Origin: Crocosphaera sp. UHCC 0190
GTDB lineage: Bacteria; Cyanobacteriota; Cyanobacteriia; Cyanobacteriales; Microcystaceae
Length of the DNA: 62,787 nt
Direction: 5' to 3'
Assembly (NCBI RefSeq): GCF_034932065.1
Contig: NZ_JAYGHP010000019.1
Span: 1 to 62,787, forward strand
In this document: positions 32,501-42,497 of the stretch, piece by piece
Numbering within the stretch: position 1 is the stretch's first letter
Layout: each line of letters opens with the position of its first letter
Translations under genes and position numbers: made by a program
Notes under the pieces: model-generated
Told to the model about the DNA's origin: nothing
Database searches by the model: none
What the model saw: the letters and a program-made list of their open reading frames with translations, nothing else

Positions 32501-33994
32501 TTATAAATTGCCAAACCCTTTCTTTTTCTTGGCTTTTTTGGGCTTTTTCGCCTTACCACCGCCCCCGTAACCCCGAAAACCTGGGGGTGGGGCCTGACCA
32601 AACATTCCCCCCATACCAGGCATTCCGCCACCCATACCAGGCATTCCGCCACCCATACCAGGCATTCCGCCACCCATACCAGGCATAGCGGGCATTCCCC
32701 CTTGTCCCATTTGCTGCATCATCGTTCGCATTCGGGTAAAATTCTTAACCAGTTTGCTCACTTCTGTTTCAGGATGACCCGAACCCTTGGCAATGCGACG
32801 ACGACGACTGGGAGACTGGGCTAATAAGTCAGGGTCTTTCCGTTCTTGTAGGGTCATGGAACTGATCATCGCCTCAGTTTTTTTGAGTTCAGTTTCTCCC
32901 TTTTCAATATCGAGGTTACTGAGTTTATTCATCCCTGGAATCATCTTTAAAATGCTGCCAAATGACCCCATATTCTTCATCAAGCGCATTTGTTTGAGGA
33001 AGTCATTAAAATCAAATTTTGCCTCTAGAATTTTCGACTGCATCTGTTCGACATCTGACAGATCAATCTCCTCTTGGGCTTTTTCGACTAAAGTAAGAAT
33101 ATCTCCCATACTCAGAATACGGGAAGCCATGCGATCGGGATAAAAAGGTTGTAATGCCTCGACTTTCTCCCCTACCCCCACAAATTTAATCGGTTGCCCC
33201 GATATTTGACGCACAGATAGGGCTGCACCCCCTCTGGTATCCCCGTCCAATTTGGTGAGAATGGCCCCTGTAACCCCGATTTGTTCATGAAATGTACGGG
33301 TTAAATTAGCTGCCTCTTGCCCTGTCATAGCATCTACGACTAACAGGGTATCATCGGGGTTGACGGCCTTTTTGATGCGGGCCAATTCGATCATCATCTC
33401 TTCATCAATTTGCAGTCGTCCCGCAGTATCGATGATGACCGTATCTAAGCCCATTTCTTTCGCTTTGGCCACCCCTTGAGTCGCAATATCAACAGGGTTG
33501 GCCTCACTGCCTAATTCAAAGACTGGGACATCAATTTGCTGCCCTAAGGTGATTAACTGGTCAATAGCCGCAGGACGATAGATGTCTGTTGCAACCATCA
33601 GACAACTGCGTTCTTGTTTGCGTAAATATAGAGCTAATTTGGCGGTTGCGGTGGTTTTCCCTGTCCCCTGTAATCCTGCCATTAAGATGACAGTGGGGGC
33701 GGTTTTTGCTTGGGCCAGTGGGACATTACTTTCTCCCATGACCTTGACTAATTCATCATAAACAATTTTGATGAACTGCTGGCCAGGGTTGACCCCTGCA
33801 ATGACTTCTGCGCCGATCGCTGCTTTTTCTACGTCTGCAATGAAGGTTTTGACGACTTGCAGGTTAACATCTGCTGCGAGGAGGGCGCGTCGCACTTCTT
33901 TGAGGGCTTCTTGTATATTAGATTCAGAGATCTTGTCTTGACCCCGTAATTTTTTCCAAGCATCTTCTAGGCGATCGGCGAGAGCATCAAACAT
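32501..33994 (-). CDS. ffh: Signal recognition particle protein Ffh
   Basis: A 497-residue SRP54: an N-terminal four-helix N domain, a GTPase G domain with GLQGTGKTT, DTAGR and TKLDGDTRGG, and a methionine-rich M domain that binds SRP RNA and signal sequences (SRRRRIAKGSG). It targets membrane proteins cotranslationally. The C-terminus is longer than usual: a GGGMPGM repeat tract encoded by 3.6 copies of a 21-bp direct repeat (32612-32686), then a lysine-rich tail ending KKKKGFGNL. Confidence 0.95.
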   Translation of the reverse strand: MFDALADRLEDAWKKLRGQDKISESNIQEALKEVRRALLAADVNLQVVKTFIADVEKAAIGAEVIAGVNPGQQFIKIVYDELVKVMGESNVPLAQAKTAPTVILMAGLQGTGKTTATAKLALYLRKQERSCLMVATDIYRPAAIDQLITLGQQIDVPVFELGSEANPVDIATQGVAKAKEMGLDTVIIDTAGRLQIDEEMMIELARIKKAVNPDDTLLVVDAMTGQEAANLTRTFHEQIGVTGAILTKLDGDTRGGAALSVRQISGQPIKFVGVGEKVEALQPFYPDRMASRILSMGDILTLVEKAQEEIDLSDVEQMQSKILEAKFDFNDFLKQMRLMKNMGSFGSILKMIPGMNKLSNLDIEKGETELKKTEAMISSMTLQERKDPDLLAQSPSRRRRIAKGSGHPETEVSKLVKNFTRMRTMMQQMGQGGMPAMPGMGGGMPGMGGGMPGMGGGMPGMGGMFGQAPPPGFRGYGGGGKAKKPKKAKKKKGFGNL

Positions 33995-34087
33995 AAGGCG
34001 TTATTGTTGTACGGTTAATATTATTGATAATTTTTCGACTGCTTTAATTGTACTTTATCTTTTGTAATCATACCGGAGAGATTTTTG

Positions 34088-34735
34088 ATGACGGAATTAT
34101 CTGATTTGCCTTTAGTGCAAGAATTGGCTAATGTTCGCTTAAATAATCTTGATGCTTTGCCGGAAGATTCTGGGGTTTATTTGATTGCAGATGATGCTAA
34201 TCGGGTTTATTATATTGGTCAAGCGATTCAGTTGAAAAGTTGTTTATTTACCTCTAATTTATCTAATATTAAAGCCGTTAATGCGAGTAAAATCTGTTAT
34301 TTAGATTGTAATGAAACAGAGTTGAATGAGATTGAAGCTGATTATATTGCATTTTATAATCCTCCTTTAAATGCAGGTATTCCTATTGATCAGATTGCTA
34401 AGTCTTCTGTTACCACTGAGCTAACACCTGAGCAACAAATTGAACGTTATTTAGAAATTTCTACCCTGATTAAAGAATTAGAACAGGAAAAAGAAACTTT
34501 AAAAGAAAATATTGTAACTTTTGCTGCTGAGTATAAACAGGAAAGGGGCGAAAATTTAATCTATAAAGGGGTGACAATCTTGGCGAGTGAACGTAAAATC
34601 TGGGAATATTCAGATACAGTAAAAGAATTAGAGGAGAAGCTTAAACAGTTAAAAAAGCAAGAACAAAAAACAGGTTTAGCAAAAGTCGCTAAAGTTTCTG
34701 TTTATCCAACAGTTAAAGGTACGTTAAAATTTTAA
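34088..34735 (+). CDS. GIY-YIG-like domain protein
   Basis: A 215-residue protein. Residues 25-100 resemble a GIY-YIG nuclease fold (SGVYLI ... VYYIGQA ... EADYIAFYNPPLN), but I cannot confirm all catalytic residues, in particular the usual arginine. The second half is a charged coiled-coil (residues 115-205). I use ATG at 34088 with GGAGAG upstream. It lies 77 bp before hypF on the same strand; no functional link is evident. Confidence 0.6.
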   Translation: MTELSDLPLVQELANVRLNNLDALPEDSGVYLIADDANRVYYIGQAIQLKSCLFTSNLSNIKAVNASKICYLDCNETELNEIEADYIAFYNPPLNAGIPIDQIAKSSVTTELTPEQQIERYLEISTLIKELEQEKETLKENIVTFAAEYKQERGENLIYKGVTILASERKIWEYSDTVKELEEKLKQLKKQEQKTGLAKVAKVSVYPTVKGTLKF

Positions 34736-34812
34736 ATTGAGTATCAAGGAGAAAAATATAGCTTTTACATTTGAGTCGTGAAAACCGTAACGTTTAGATA
34801 AACTTAATTATA

Positions 34813-37080
34813 ATGGAATTACAACGCTTAAAAATCATTATTCAAGGGGCAGTACAAGGGGTCGGATTTCGTCCGTTTATTTATCGTTTAGCAACAGAAT
34901 TAAACTTAAAAGGATGGGTGAATAATTCTGCATCAGGAGTTTTTATCGAAGTTGAAGGAAACCGAGATACTCTAGAGACTTTTTTAACCAGAATTCCCTT
35001 AGAAAAACCACCGCGATCGCAGATTCAAACCCTAGAGAAAACTTGGTTAAATCCTGTTAATTATACCACCTTTGAAATTCGTCACAGTAGCAGTGGAAAA
35101 AAAACAGCGATTGTTTTACCTGATTTAAGCACTTGTTCTGACTGTTTACAAGAAATTTTTGATCCGAATAACCGACGTTATTACTATCCCTTTACCAACT
35201 GCACAAACTGCGGGCCACGTTATACAATTATTGACAGTTTACCCTATGATCGTCTTCACACAACCATGCAAGGTTTTATGATGTGTAAATTGTGTCAGGA
35301 AGAGTATGAAAATCCTCTTAATAGAAGGTTTCATGCTCAACCAAACGCTTGCCCTTCTTGTGGCCCAAAATTAGAATTATGGAACAAAAAAGGGGAAATT
35401 TTAGCCATTGAAAATGAAGCTTTACGAGAGACAGTAAATTATCTAAGAAATGGTGAAATTTTAGCCATTAAAGGGTTAGGTGGATTTCACTTAATGGTGG
35501 ATGCTAAAAATCCTAAAGCAGTCCATGAATTACGTCAAAGAAAACGTCGCCCTCATAAACCTTTTGCTTTAATTTATTCCTCCTTAGAACTGATTAAATC
35601 TCATGGTGAAGTCAGTCCCTTAGAAGAAACATTATTAACTTCTCCTGAAGCACCTATCGTCTTATTAAAACGTCGGGAAAATACTAATAATTTATGTCAA
35701 GAAATTGCTCCTAATAACCCCTATTTAGGGATTCTGTTACCCTACACACCATTACATCATTTATTACTCCAAGAATTTGGATCACCTTTAGTCGCAACCA
35801 GTGGGAATATTTCTGATGAACCAATTTGTATTCATCAACAAGAAGCATTACAAAGATTAGGCAATATTGCAGATTTATTTTTAGTCCATAACCGTCCTAT
35901 TATTCGTCCTGTTGATGATTCTATTGTCAGAGTAATGGGAGGCCGAGAAATGATGATTCGTCGCGCTAGAGGTTATGCACCTTTTCCGATAACAATACAA
36001 AATGTACAGGCAAAAAGTAATATTTTAGCAGTGGGTGGACATTTGAAAAATACTGTTGCTATTCTCAAGAATAATCAAGTTTTTATCAGTCAACATATTG
36101 GAGATTTAAGCACATCAGAAGCATTAAAAGCGTTTCATCAAGTGATGGAAAGTTTAAAGGGACTTTATGACTTTGAACCTGATATAATTGCTTCTGATGC
36201 TCATCCTGATTATCTTTCTAGTCAATTTGCAGCAACACAAAATTTACCCTTAATTAAAGTTCAACATCATTATGCTCATGTCTTAGCTTGTGTAGCAGAA
36301 AATAACTTAAATTTTCCCGTTTTAGGGGTTGCTTGGGATGGCACAGGATACGGTGATGATGGTACAATTTGGGGAGGAGAATTTTTATTAGTAACTGCTG
36401 AGGGTTATGAAAGAGTTGCTCATTTTCGTCCCTTTAAATTACCTGGAGGAAATCACGCTGTTAAAGAACCAAAACGAATTGCTTTAGGGCTATTATTTGA
36501 AATATTTAGCTCATTTGATGAGTTACAATTACCATTTTTAGAAACATTTTCAACCAAAGAATTAACCTTAATCAAACAAATGTTATCTCGTAATGTGAAT
36601 GCACCTAAAACCTCCAGTGTTGGTAGATTATTTGATGGAGTTTCCGCAATATTAGGCACTTTTCAAAACATTAGTTTTGAAGGACAAGGGGCCATGGGTT
36701 TAGAATATGCGATCGCAGATTTTCAAACAGATCAATTCTATCCTTATGAAATTATTGGCAATAAATATCCGTTAATTATTGATTGGAAATTGATGATTAA
36801 AGCAATTTTAGATGATATTAACAATCAGATTTATTCCTCAAAAATTGCTGCCAAGTTTCATAATACTTTAATTGAAATGATTATCAACATTGCTCAAAAA
36901 ATACAAGAACCTCAAGTTGTATTAACAGGGGGATGTTTTCAGAATAAATACTTAACAGAACGAGCAATTTTACGGTTAAAGCAAGAAAAATTCAGTCCCT
37001 TTTGGCATCAAAAAGTACCCCCGAATGATGGGGGAATAGCATTAGGACAAATTCTTGCGGGAATATTACAAAACAAGTGA
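34813..37080 (+). CDS. hypF: Hydrogenase maturation carbamoyltransferase HypF
   Basis: A 755-residue HypF, which makes the cyanide ligands of NiFe-hydrogenase from carbamoyl phosphate together with HypE. All four modules are visible: acylphosphatase (GAVQGVGFRPFIYRLA), two zinc fingers (CSDC...CTNC, CKLC...CPSC), a YrdC-like domain (KGLGGFHLMVDA) and a Kae1-like domain with HHYAHVLAC. Length is normal. No other hyp or hydrogenase genes are in the window, so they must be elsewhere in the genome. Confidence 0.95.
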   Translation: MELQRLKIIIQGAVQGVGFRPFIYRLATELNLKGWVNNSASGVFIEVEGNRDTLETFLTRIPLEKPPRSQIQTLEKTWLNPVNYTTFEIRHSSSGKKTAIVLPDLSTCSDCLQEIFDPNNRRYYYPFTNCTNCGPRYTIIDSLPYDRLHTTMQGFMMCKLCQEEYENPLNRRFHAQPNACPSCGPKLELWNKKGEILAIENEALRETVNYLRNGEILAIKGLGGFHLMVDAKNPKAVHELRQRKRRPHKPFALIYSSLELIKSHGEVSPLEETLLTSPEAPIVLLKRRENTNNLCQEIAPNNPYLGILLPYTPLHHLLLQEFGSPLVATSGNISDEPICIHQQEALQRLGNIADLFLVHNRPIIRPVDDSIVRVMGGREMMIRRARGYAPFPITIQNVQAKSNILAVGGHLKNTVAILKNNQVFISQHIGDLSTSEALKAFHQVMESLKGLYDFEPDIIASDAHPDYLSSQFAATQNLPLIKVQHHYAHVLACVAENNLNFPVLGVAWDGTGYGDDGTIWGGEFLLVTAEGYERVAHFRPFKLPGGNHAVKEPKRIALGLLFEIFSSFDELQLPFLETFSTKELTLIKQMLSRNVNAPKTSSVGRLFDGVSAILGTFQNISFEGQGAMGLEYAIADFQTDQFYPYEIIGNKYPLIIDWKLMIKAILDDINNQIYSSKIAAKFHNTLIEMIINIAQKIQEPQVVLTGGCFQNKYLTERAILRLKQEKFSPFWHQKVPPNDGGIALGQILAGILQNK

Positions 37081-37211
37081 CATTTTGTATTAAAAAGGAT
37101 TAGGTGTTGAAGAATGAAGGTTAAAAGATAAAAAATTACCGTATCAACTAGAATGAAATCAATCTTTAAAATATAAAACTAATTCATTGATAAATCTTAA
37201 TTTACATAAAA

Positions 37212-37273
37212 ATGGGTTGGGACGGATTGATTAATTCCGGTTAGAATGTAAAAATTATTGCCGTCTAACCCAT
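37212..37273. repeat. Imperfect inverted repeat between hypF and cimA
   Basis: ATGGGTTGGGACGG (37212-37225) is the imperfect complement of CCGTCTAACCCAT (37261-37273), with a 35-bp loop, in the 240-bp gap between these convergent genes. It may serve as a two-way terminator. The rest of the gap shows nothing clear. Confidence 0.5.
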
Positions 37274-37320
37274 CCTACATAAATTTATTATTGATGAATT
37301 ATTGAACACTTCCTACAGGA

Positions 37321-38952
37321 CTAAATTGTTGTAATCACAGACTTTTTAAGGGAAGATTTTAACAACAATCCATATTCAATCCCTTCAACTACTGCCTGAT
37401 AAGAAGCCTCTAAAATATTAGGAGAAACCCCCACCGTTGTCCAGCGTTCCTGACCATTACTCGACTCAATTAAAACACGAGTATTAGCAGAAGTTCCTGA
37501 ACCTCCATCCAAAATTCTCACCTTATAATCAGTCAAATGAAATTGAGCAATTTCAGGATAAAAATTGACTAAAGCCTTTCTTAAGGCACTATCTAAAGCA
37601 GAAACCGGCCCATTACCCTCTGCAACCTCTAATCTATCCTCTCCATTCACCGTTAGTTTAATGGTGGCTAAAGCGTTACTATAGGGCATTCCTTCCCCAT
37701 ACAACATATCACAATGAACCTGAAAACCTTTTAATTGAAATAGAGTTTCTCGCTGTCCCAATGCTTGACGCATTAACAATTCAAAACTCGCTTCTGCTGC
37801 TTCAAATTGATAGCCTTCGTGTTCCAATTCCTTCAATTTTTCTAAAATATGACGACAAGCAACATCATCTTTAGTTAACTCAATACCAAAAGATTTGGCC
37901 TTCGATAACACATTACTTAATCCCGACTGTTCCGAAATTACAATGCGTCTTTCATTACCAATTTGTTCCGGTTTAATATGTTCATAAGTGAGGGGATTTT
38001 TCTGCACGGCTGACACATGAATTCCCCCCTTATGAGCAAAGGCAGAACGCCCCACAAACGGTCCATGATCATCCGGGGCTAAATTGACCATTTCACTGAT
38101 TAAACGGCTAGTTTTTGTTAATTGAGTTAACTGATTTTCACTTAAACATTCATAGCCCATTTTTAATTGTAAATTGGGAATTAATGTACATAAATTCGCA
38201 TTGCCACAACGTTCCCCATAACCATTGATGGTTCCCTGTACCATTCTTACCCCTTCAACTACCCCCGCTAACCCATTGGCCACAGCAGTTCCCGAATCAT
38301 TATGAGTATGAATGCCTAATTGTGGCCCATCGGTATCCGGTTCAATTTCCAAGGCAACCACCACATCCTGAACAATGCGGCTAACATCGTGGGGTAAAGT
38401 TCCCCCATTGGTATCACAAAGAACTAACCATTCTGCCCCGGCTGCTTTCGCTGCTTTGAGGGTTTCTAAGGCATAATCAGGGTTATTAACATAGCCATCA
38501 AACCAATGTTCCGCATCATAAATCACCCGTCTTCCCTGACTGCGAAGATACTCAATCGTATCTGCGATCATCTTTAAATTCTCCTCTAGGGTGGTTTTTA
38601 ACCCCTCTGTGACGTGAAGATCCCAAGATTTGCCAAAAATTGTCACCCAACGAGTTCCGGCTGCTAAAATTGCCTTTAAAAGTTGATCCTCTGCTGCCAA
38701 CTTATGAGGGCGACGGGTAGAACAAAAGGCCACCACTTCCGCTTGGGTGAGGGGTTCTTCTTGTAACTTCCAGAAAAATTGTACATCCTTGGGGTTAGCT
38801 CCCGGCCATCCTCCTTCAATAAAAGGAACCCCCATTTTATCCAATTGACGGGCAATTTTCAGCTTATCTTCTAAAGATAAGGAAATTCCTTCCCGTTGGG
38901 CCCCATCTCTGAGGGTGGTATCGTATAGCCAAATGCGGTTAACTGTCCCCAT
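37321..38952 (-). CDS. cimA: Citramalate synthase
   Basis: A 543-residue member of the 2-isopropylmalate/citramalate synthase family: YDTTLRDGAQREGISLSLEDK at the start, the HTHND metal site, GTINGYGERCGNANL, and a C-terminal LeuA-type regulatory domain. The EGGWPGANPKD segment marks the CimA type, which condenses pyruvate and acetyl-CoA to citramalate for threonine-independent isoleucine synthesis; this route is documented in Cyanothece/Crocosphaera. LeuD, encoded at 44968, can supply a later isomerase step. Confidence 0.88.
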   Translation of the reverse strand: MGTVNRIWLYDTTLRDGAQREGISLSLEDKLKIARQLDKMGVPFIEGGWPGANPKDVQFFWKLQEEPLTQAEVVAFCSTRRPHKLAAEDQLLKAILAAGTRWVTIFGKSWDLHVTEGLKTTLEENLKMIADTIEYLRSQGRRVIYDAEHWFDGYVNNPDYALETLKAAKAAGAEWLVLCDTNGGTLPHDVSRIVQDVVVALEIEPDTDGPQLGIHTHNDSGTAVANGLAGVVEGVRMVQGTINGYGERCGNANLCTLIPNLQLKMGYECLSENQLTQLTKTSRLISEMVNLAPDDHGPFVGRSAFAHKGGIHVSAVQKNPLTYEHIKPEQIGNERRIVISEQSGLSNVLSKAKSFGIELTKDDVACRHILEKLKELEHEGYQFEAAEASFELLMRQALGQRETLFQLKGFQVHCDMLYGEGMPYSNALATIKLTVNGEDRLEVAEGNGPVSALDSALRKALVNFYPEIAQFHLTDYKVRILDGGSGTSANTRVLIESSNGQERWTTVGVSPNILEASYQAVVEGIEYGLLLKSSLKKSVITTI

Positions 38953-39207
38953 AGGATTATTTTTATGCTCTAATCGACTAAAACGTTAACAGGTTACTAG
39001 GATCATTGACGATCGCTTACTTAATAATTATTGTTTGTTGCGATCGCAGATTATCCCTTATTATCATCATAGAGCCAAACTTATCCTTTACTGATATTTC
39101 AAGGCTTAAATTTTTAGGATAAACATAAGAACTTTTAATAAGACTGAAACTTTTGCCTGTTACCTTGTCTCCATCAGTAATTTAGATGCTTACTCGCTGA
39201 TCAAACA

Positions 39208-39666
39208 ATGACATATCAAAAAATATTAGTGCCTTTATCCCATACAGATGACAGGGAAAAAGTCTTTACTCAAGCCTTAAACCTGGCCAAACAAGACAAA
39301 AGCATTTTAAAACTCTTTCACTGCATTTCCTCTGATGTTTATATTACCCCCTATGGAACCTTTACCACCAGCCAATTAACCACCTTGCTACCCCAATGGC
39401 AACAACGGCTAGAAACGGAGCAACAAAGCATCGTAGAATGGTTAACAGACTATAGTCAACAAGGCTCAGCACAGGGAATTTCTGTCGAGTGGGATTGGAA
39501 AATTGGCGATCCCAGTACCTCCATTGTGCAAATGGCAAAAACTTGGGAAGCCGATCTGATTATGATGGGACGTAGAGGCTTAACCGGATTATCAGAAATG
39601 TTACTGGGAAGTGTGAGCAATTATGTGGTTCATCATGCTCCTTGCTCTGTATTGCTCATCAAATAA
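39208..39666 (+). CDS. Universal stress protein (UspA family), paralogue
   Basis: A 152-residue UspA protein with the ATP-binding signature GRRGLTGLSEMLLGS. It shares YQKILVPL, KLFHCIS, WDWKIG and SVSNYVVHHAPCSV blocks with the UspA at 24560, so the two are paralogues. It diverges from cimA across a 255-bp gap that holds two near-HIP1 sites and no other clear feature. It may bind ATP; the stress it answers is unknown. Confidence 0.88.
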   Translation: MTYQKILVPLSHTDDREKVFTQALNLAKQDKSILKLFHCISSDVYITPYGTFTTSQLTTLLPQWQQRLETEQQSIVEWLTDYSQQGSAQGISVEWDWKIGDPSTSIVQMAKTWEADLIMMGRRGLTGLSEMLLGSVSNYVVHHAPCSVLLIK

Positions 39667-39850
39667 CCCCTCCCTTCCAGAATTCCCTAGTCAAACCTTC
39701 CTGAGAAACGTTAACATAAGTTAACAACCGTTTCTTCAACAGAAACATTTTCTGCATAGTCAGGCGTTATCATCTGGTTAAGTTCTTAACCTCGATATAT
39801 TCTCCGTTAACTCTGTCTTTACCTTCAGTAAATTTAAAGAGGCCGAAAGC

Positions 39851-41707
39851 GTGAACAAAAATAACAAAAAATGGCGCAATGCCGGACTATACGCACTCTT
39901 ATTGATTGTCGTATTAGCTCTAGCATCAGCTTTTCTAGATAACAATAACTCCCAAAGTCGGGAAAGTTTAACCTATAGTGAGTTTATTAACCGAGTAGAA
40001 ACCCATAAAATTGACCGGGTAACTTTAAGCGCAGATAGAACCCAAGCGAGAGTTCCTAACCCCAACAATGGCGCACCTTTGCTGGTTAACTTGCCTCCCA
40101 ATGATGCTGAATTAATCAATATTTTGTCTAAAAATGGGGTAGACATCGCCGTACAACCCCAAAATGATGAAGGTATCTGGTTCCGCGTTGCCAGTAGTCT
40201 ATTCTTGCCTATTCTACTTCTCGTCGGATTATTCTTCCTGTTGCGACGGGCCCAGAGTGGCCCTGGTTCTCAGGCCATGAACTTTGGCAAGTCCAAAGCG
40301 CGGGTACAAATGGAACCCCAAACCCAAGTAACCTTTGGGGACGTGGCCGGTATTGAACAGGCAAAATTAGAACTCACCGAAGTGGTAGATTTCCTGAAAA
40401 ATGCCGATCGCTTTACTGCTATTGGTGCCAAAATTCCCAAAGGAGTCTTATTAGTCGGCCCTCCTGGAACCGGAAAAACTCTCTTAGCGCGGGCCGTAGC
40501 GGGAGAAGCGGGTGTGCCTTTCTTCAGTATTTCTGGCTCAGAATTTGTGGAAATGTTCGTCGGGGTGGGTGCATCTCGTGTTCGTGACTTGTTTGAACAA
40601 GCGAAAACCAACGCCCCTTGTATTGTCTTTATTGATGAAATCGACGCAGTGGGCCGTCAACGGGGGGCCGGTTTAGGAGGAGGTAACGACGAACGGGAAC
40701 AAACCCTCAACCAACTCTTAACAGAAATGGACGGGTTTGAAGGGAATACAGGCATTATCATCATTGCTGCTACTAACCGTCCTGATGTCTTAGACGCAGC
40801 TTTATTACGTCCTGGTCGTTTTGACCGTCAAGTGGTGGTTGATCGCCCTGACTATGCGGGTCGTCAAGAAATCCTTAAAGTTCATGCCCGTGGGAAGACT
40901 CTTTCTAAAGACGTTGACCTCGATAAAATTGCCCGTCGGACTCCTGGGTTTACCGGAGCAGACTTGTCTAATCTGTTAAATGAAGCAGCCATTTTAGCGG
41001 CCCGTCGCAATTTGACCGAAATTTCTATGGATGAGGTCAATGATGCCATTGATCGCGTTTTAGCCGGGCCTGAGAAGAAAAATCGGGTCATGAGTGAGAA
41101 ACGTAAAACCTTAGTGGCTTTTCATGAAGCTGGCCACGCTTTAGTGGGGGCCTTGATGCCTGACTATGACCCCGTTCAAAAAATCAGCATTATTCCCCGT
41201 GGCCGGGCCGGTGGGTTAACCTGGTTTACCCCCAGTGAAGATCGGATGGAGTCTGGGTTATATTCCCGGTCTTATCTACAAAATCAAATGGCTGTCGCTT
41301 TGGGTGGCCGGGTTGCTGAAGAAATCATCTTTGGTGAGGAAGAAGTGACCACTGGGGCCTCCAATGATTTGCAACAGGTGGCAAGAGTCGCTCGTCAGAT
41401 GATTACTCGGTTTGGGATGAGCGATCGCTTAGGGCCCGTTGCTTTGGGCCGACAAGGTGGCAGCGTCTTCTTAGGTCGAGATATTGCGTCTGATCGGGAT
41501 TTTTCTGATGAGACTGCCTCGGCCATTGATGAAGAAGTGCGTCAGTTAGTGGATACTGCTTATCAACGGGCTAAAGATGTGTTGGTTAGTAACCGTCAAA
41601 TCTTGGATAAATTAGCAGAAATGTTGGTCGAGAAAGAAACTGTTGATTCAGATGAATTGCAAGAAATTTTAAGCAGCAATGAAGTGAAAATGGCAAGTAT
41701 TGCCTAG
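39851..41707 (+). CDS. ftsH: ATP-dependent zinc metalloprotease FtsH (FtsH3-like)
   Basis: A 618-residue membrane protease. Two helices flank a lumenal/periplasmic domain (about 10-120); the AAA module has GPPGTGKT and [13 protein letters not shown]; the protease has the zinc motif HEAGH. The GTG start is supported by AGAGG nearby and by the [17 protein letters not shown]-terminus, which I remember from Synechocystis Slr1604 (FtsH3). FtsH3 is the essential subunit shared by the FtsH2/3 complex (D1 turnover) and FtsH1/3 complex. Subtype is from memory of the sequence. Confidence 0.92.
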   Translation: MNKNNKKWRNAGLYALLLIVVLALASAFLDNNNSQSRESLTYSEFINRVETHKIDRVTLSADRTQARVPNPNNGAPLLVNLPPNDAELINILSKNGVDIAVQPQNDEGIWFRVASSLFLPILLLVGLFFLLRRAQSGPGSQAMNFGKSKARVQMEPQTQVTFGDVAGIEQAKLELTEVVDFLKNADRFTAIGAKIPKGVLLVGPPGTGKTLLARAVAGEAGVPFFSISGSEFVEMFVGVGASRVRDLFEQAKTNAPCIVFIDEIDAVGRQRGAGLGGGNDEREQTLNQLLTEMDGFEGNTGIIIIAATNRPDVLDAALLRPGRFDRQVVVDRPDYAGRQEILKVHARGKTLSKDVDLDKIARRTPGFTGADLSNLLNEAAILAARRNLTEISMDEVNDAIDRVLAGPEKKNRVMSEKRKTLVAFHEAGHALVGALMPDYDPVQKISIIPRGRAGGLTWFTPSEDRMESGLYSRSYLQNQMAVALGGRVAEEIIFGEEEVTTGASNDLQQVARVARQMITRFGMSDRLGPVALGRQGGSVFLGRDIASDRDFSDETASAIDEEVRQLVDTAYQRAKDVLVSNRQILDKLAEMLVEKETVDSDELQEILSSNEVKMASIA

Positions 41708-41732
41708 GTTTTTCAACTCATTAAATGTTTAG

Positions 41733-41766
41733 GCAGCACCTTGAAAAAGTGCTGCTTTCTTTTTTA
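41733..41766 (+). terminator. Terminator of ftsH
   Basis: GCAGCAC and GTGCTGC form a 7-bp stem with a 9-base loop, followed by TTTCTTTTTT, 26 bp after the ftsH stop. Confidence 0.88.
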
Positions 41767-41877
41767 TGCCAAGTATGGCAAAACAAGTATAAGAAATATA
41801 AATCATTAGCCTAAATATTGACGTTATTAGACAAAATTAACGCCTAATTTATAAGAATAAATAAGATTATCAGCTTA

Positions 41878-42375
41878 ATGTTAAACGTGACCAATTTTAA
41901 TGGTTTATCGTCTCAGGGTAATTCTCTCTTATCAGTAATGGTTCCAGTTTTCAAGTTCTTAGGCTTAAATAAGCAAGAGAGTTTACTACTTGTATTAGCT
42001 CTTGTTTCTTTCATTACACTAATTTTGATGATTCTCTATCAAAAAGCGTCTTTAACCACCTTATTTGCCATTGCTGCTGTTGGTGGACGTTTAGCAACTT
42101 ATCACCGAGCTTATGACAATTTTATGATAATTTTCTTGTTAGTTCCTTTAGGTTATTCCACATTTAAATATTCGACAAAAATTCTTTGGTTTGGTTTTAT
42201 TATAGTGGCTTTATCTTTATGGGGAACGGTTAAAATGAGTAAAAATGATCTTTACGAACTTTTCCAGTTATTTGCCTGGATGATTGGATTGGCAGTCTTT
42301 CTGATTTCACAGAACAAAGATAATAGTTCCCAATTAGAGACTGAAAATAGTTCAATCTATGAGTTAAAAAGTTAA
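41878..42375 (+). pseudogene. Possible C-terminal remnant of a GT-C membrane glycosyltransferase
   Basis: The 165-residue ORF is mostly membrane helices. The stretch GGRLATYHRAYDNFMIIFLL looks like the late part of DUF2029/GT87-type mannosyltransferases, whose N-terminal catalytic half (about 250 residues) is absent. The ORF begins abruptly without a clear ribosome site, and the 110 bp upstream show no matching coding sequence. I therefore suspect a truncated gene, though a short independent membrane protein cannot be excluded. Confidence 0.45.
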
Positions 42376-42497
42376 AAATTATATTATTGATTTATGATAA
42401 ATCTCTGTTCCCTGTTCGATCATTACCTTTTGCTGATATTTTTATCTTACAATTGAAATAAGACTGCTATATCAAGCTTATTTTAAGACAACAAAAA

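Noticed and set aside
32612-32686. Possible CRISPR array
   Set aside because: The repeats are contiguous 21-bp units without unique spacers and lie within the ffh reading frame.
32392-32688. Opposite-strand ORFs with repeated AECLVWV and YQAFRHP units
   Set aside because: They are shadows of the 21-bp tandem repeat in ffh and of the palindrome cluster.
39008-39046. GCGATCGC-type palindromes as a special operator between cimA and uspA
   Set aside because: These are HIP1-like octamers, which occur throughout the window inside and outside genes, so they are not specific to this gap.
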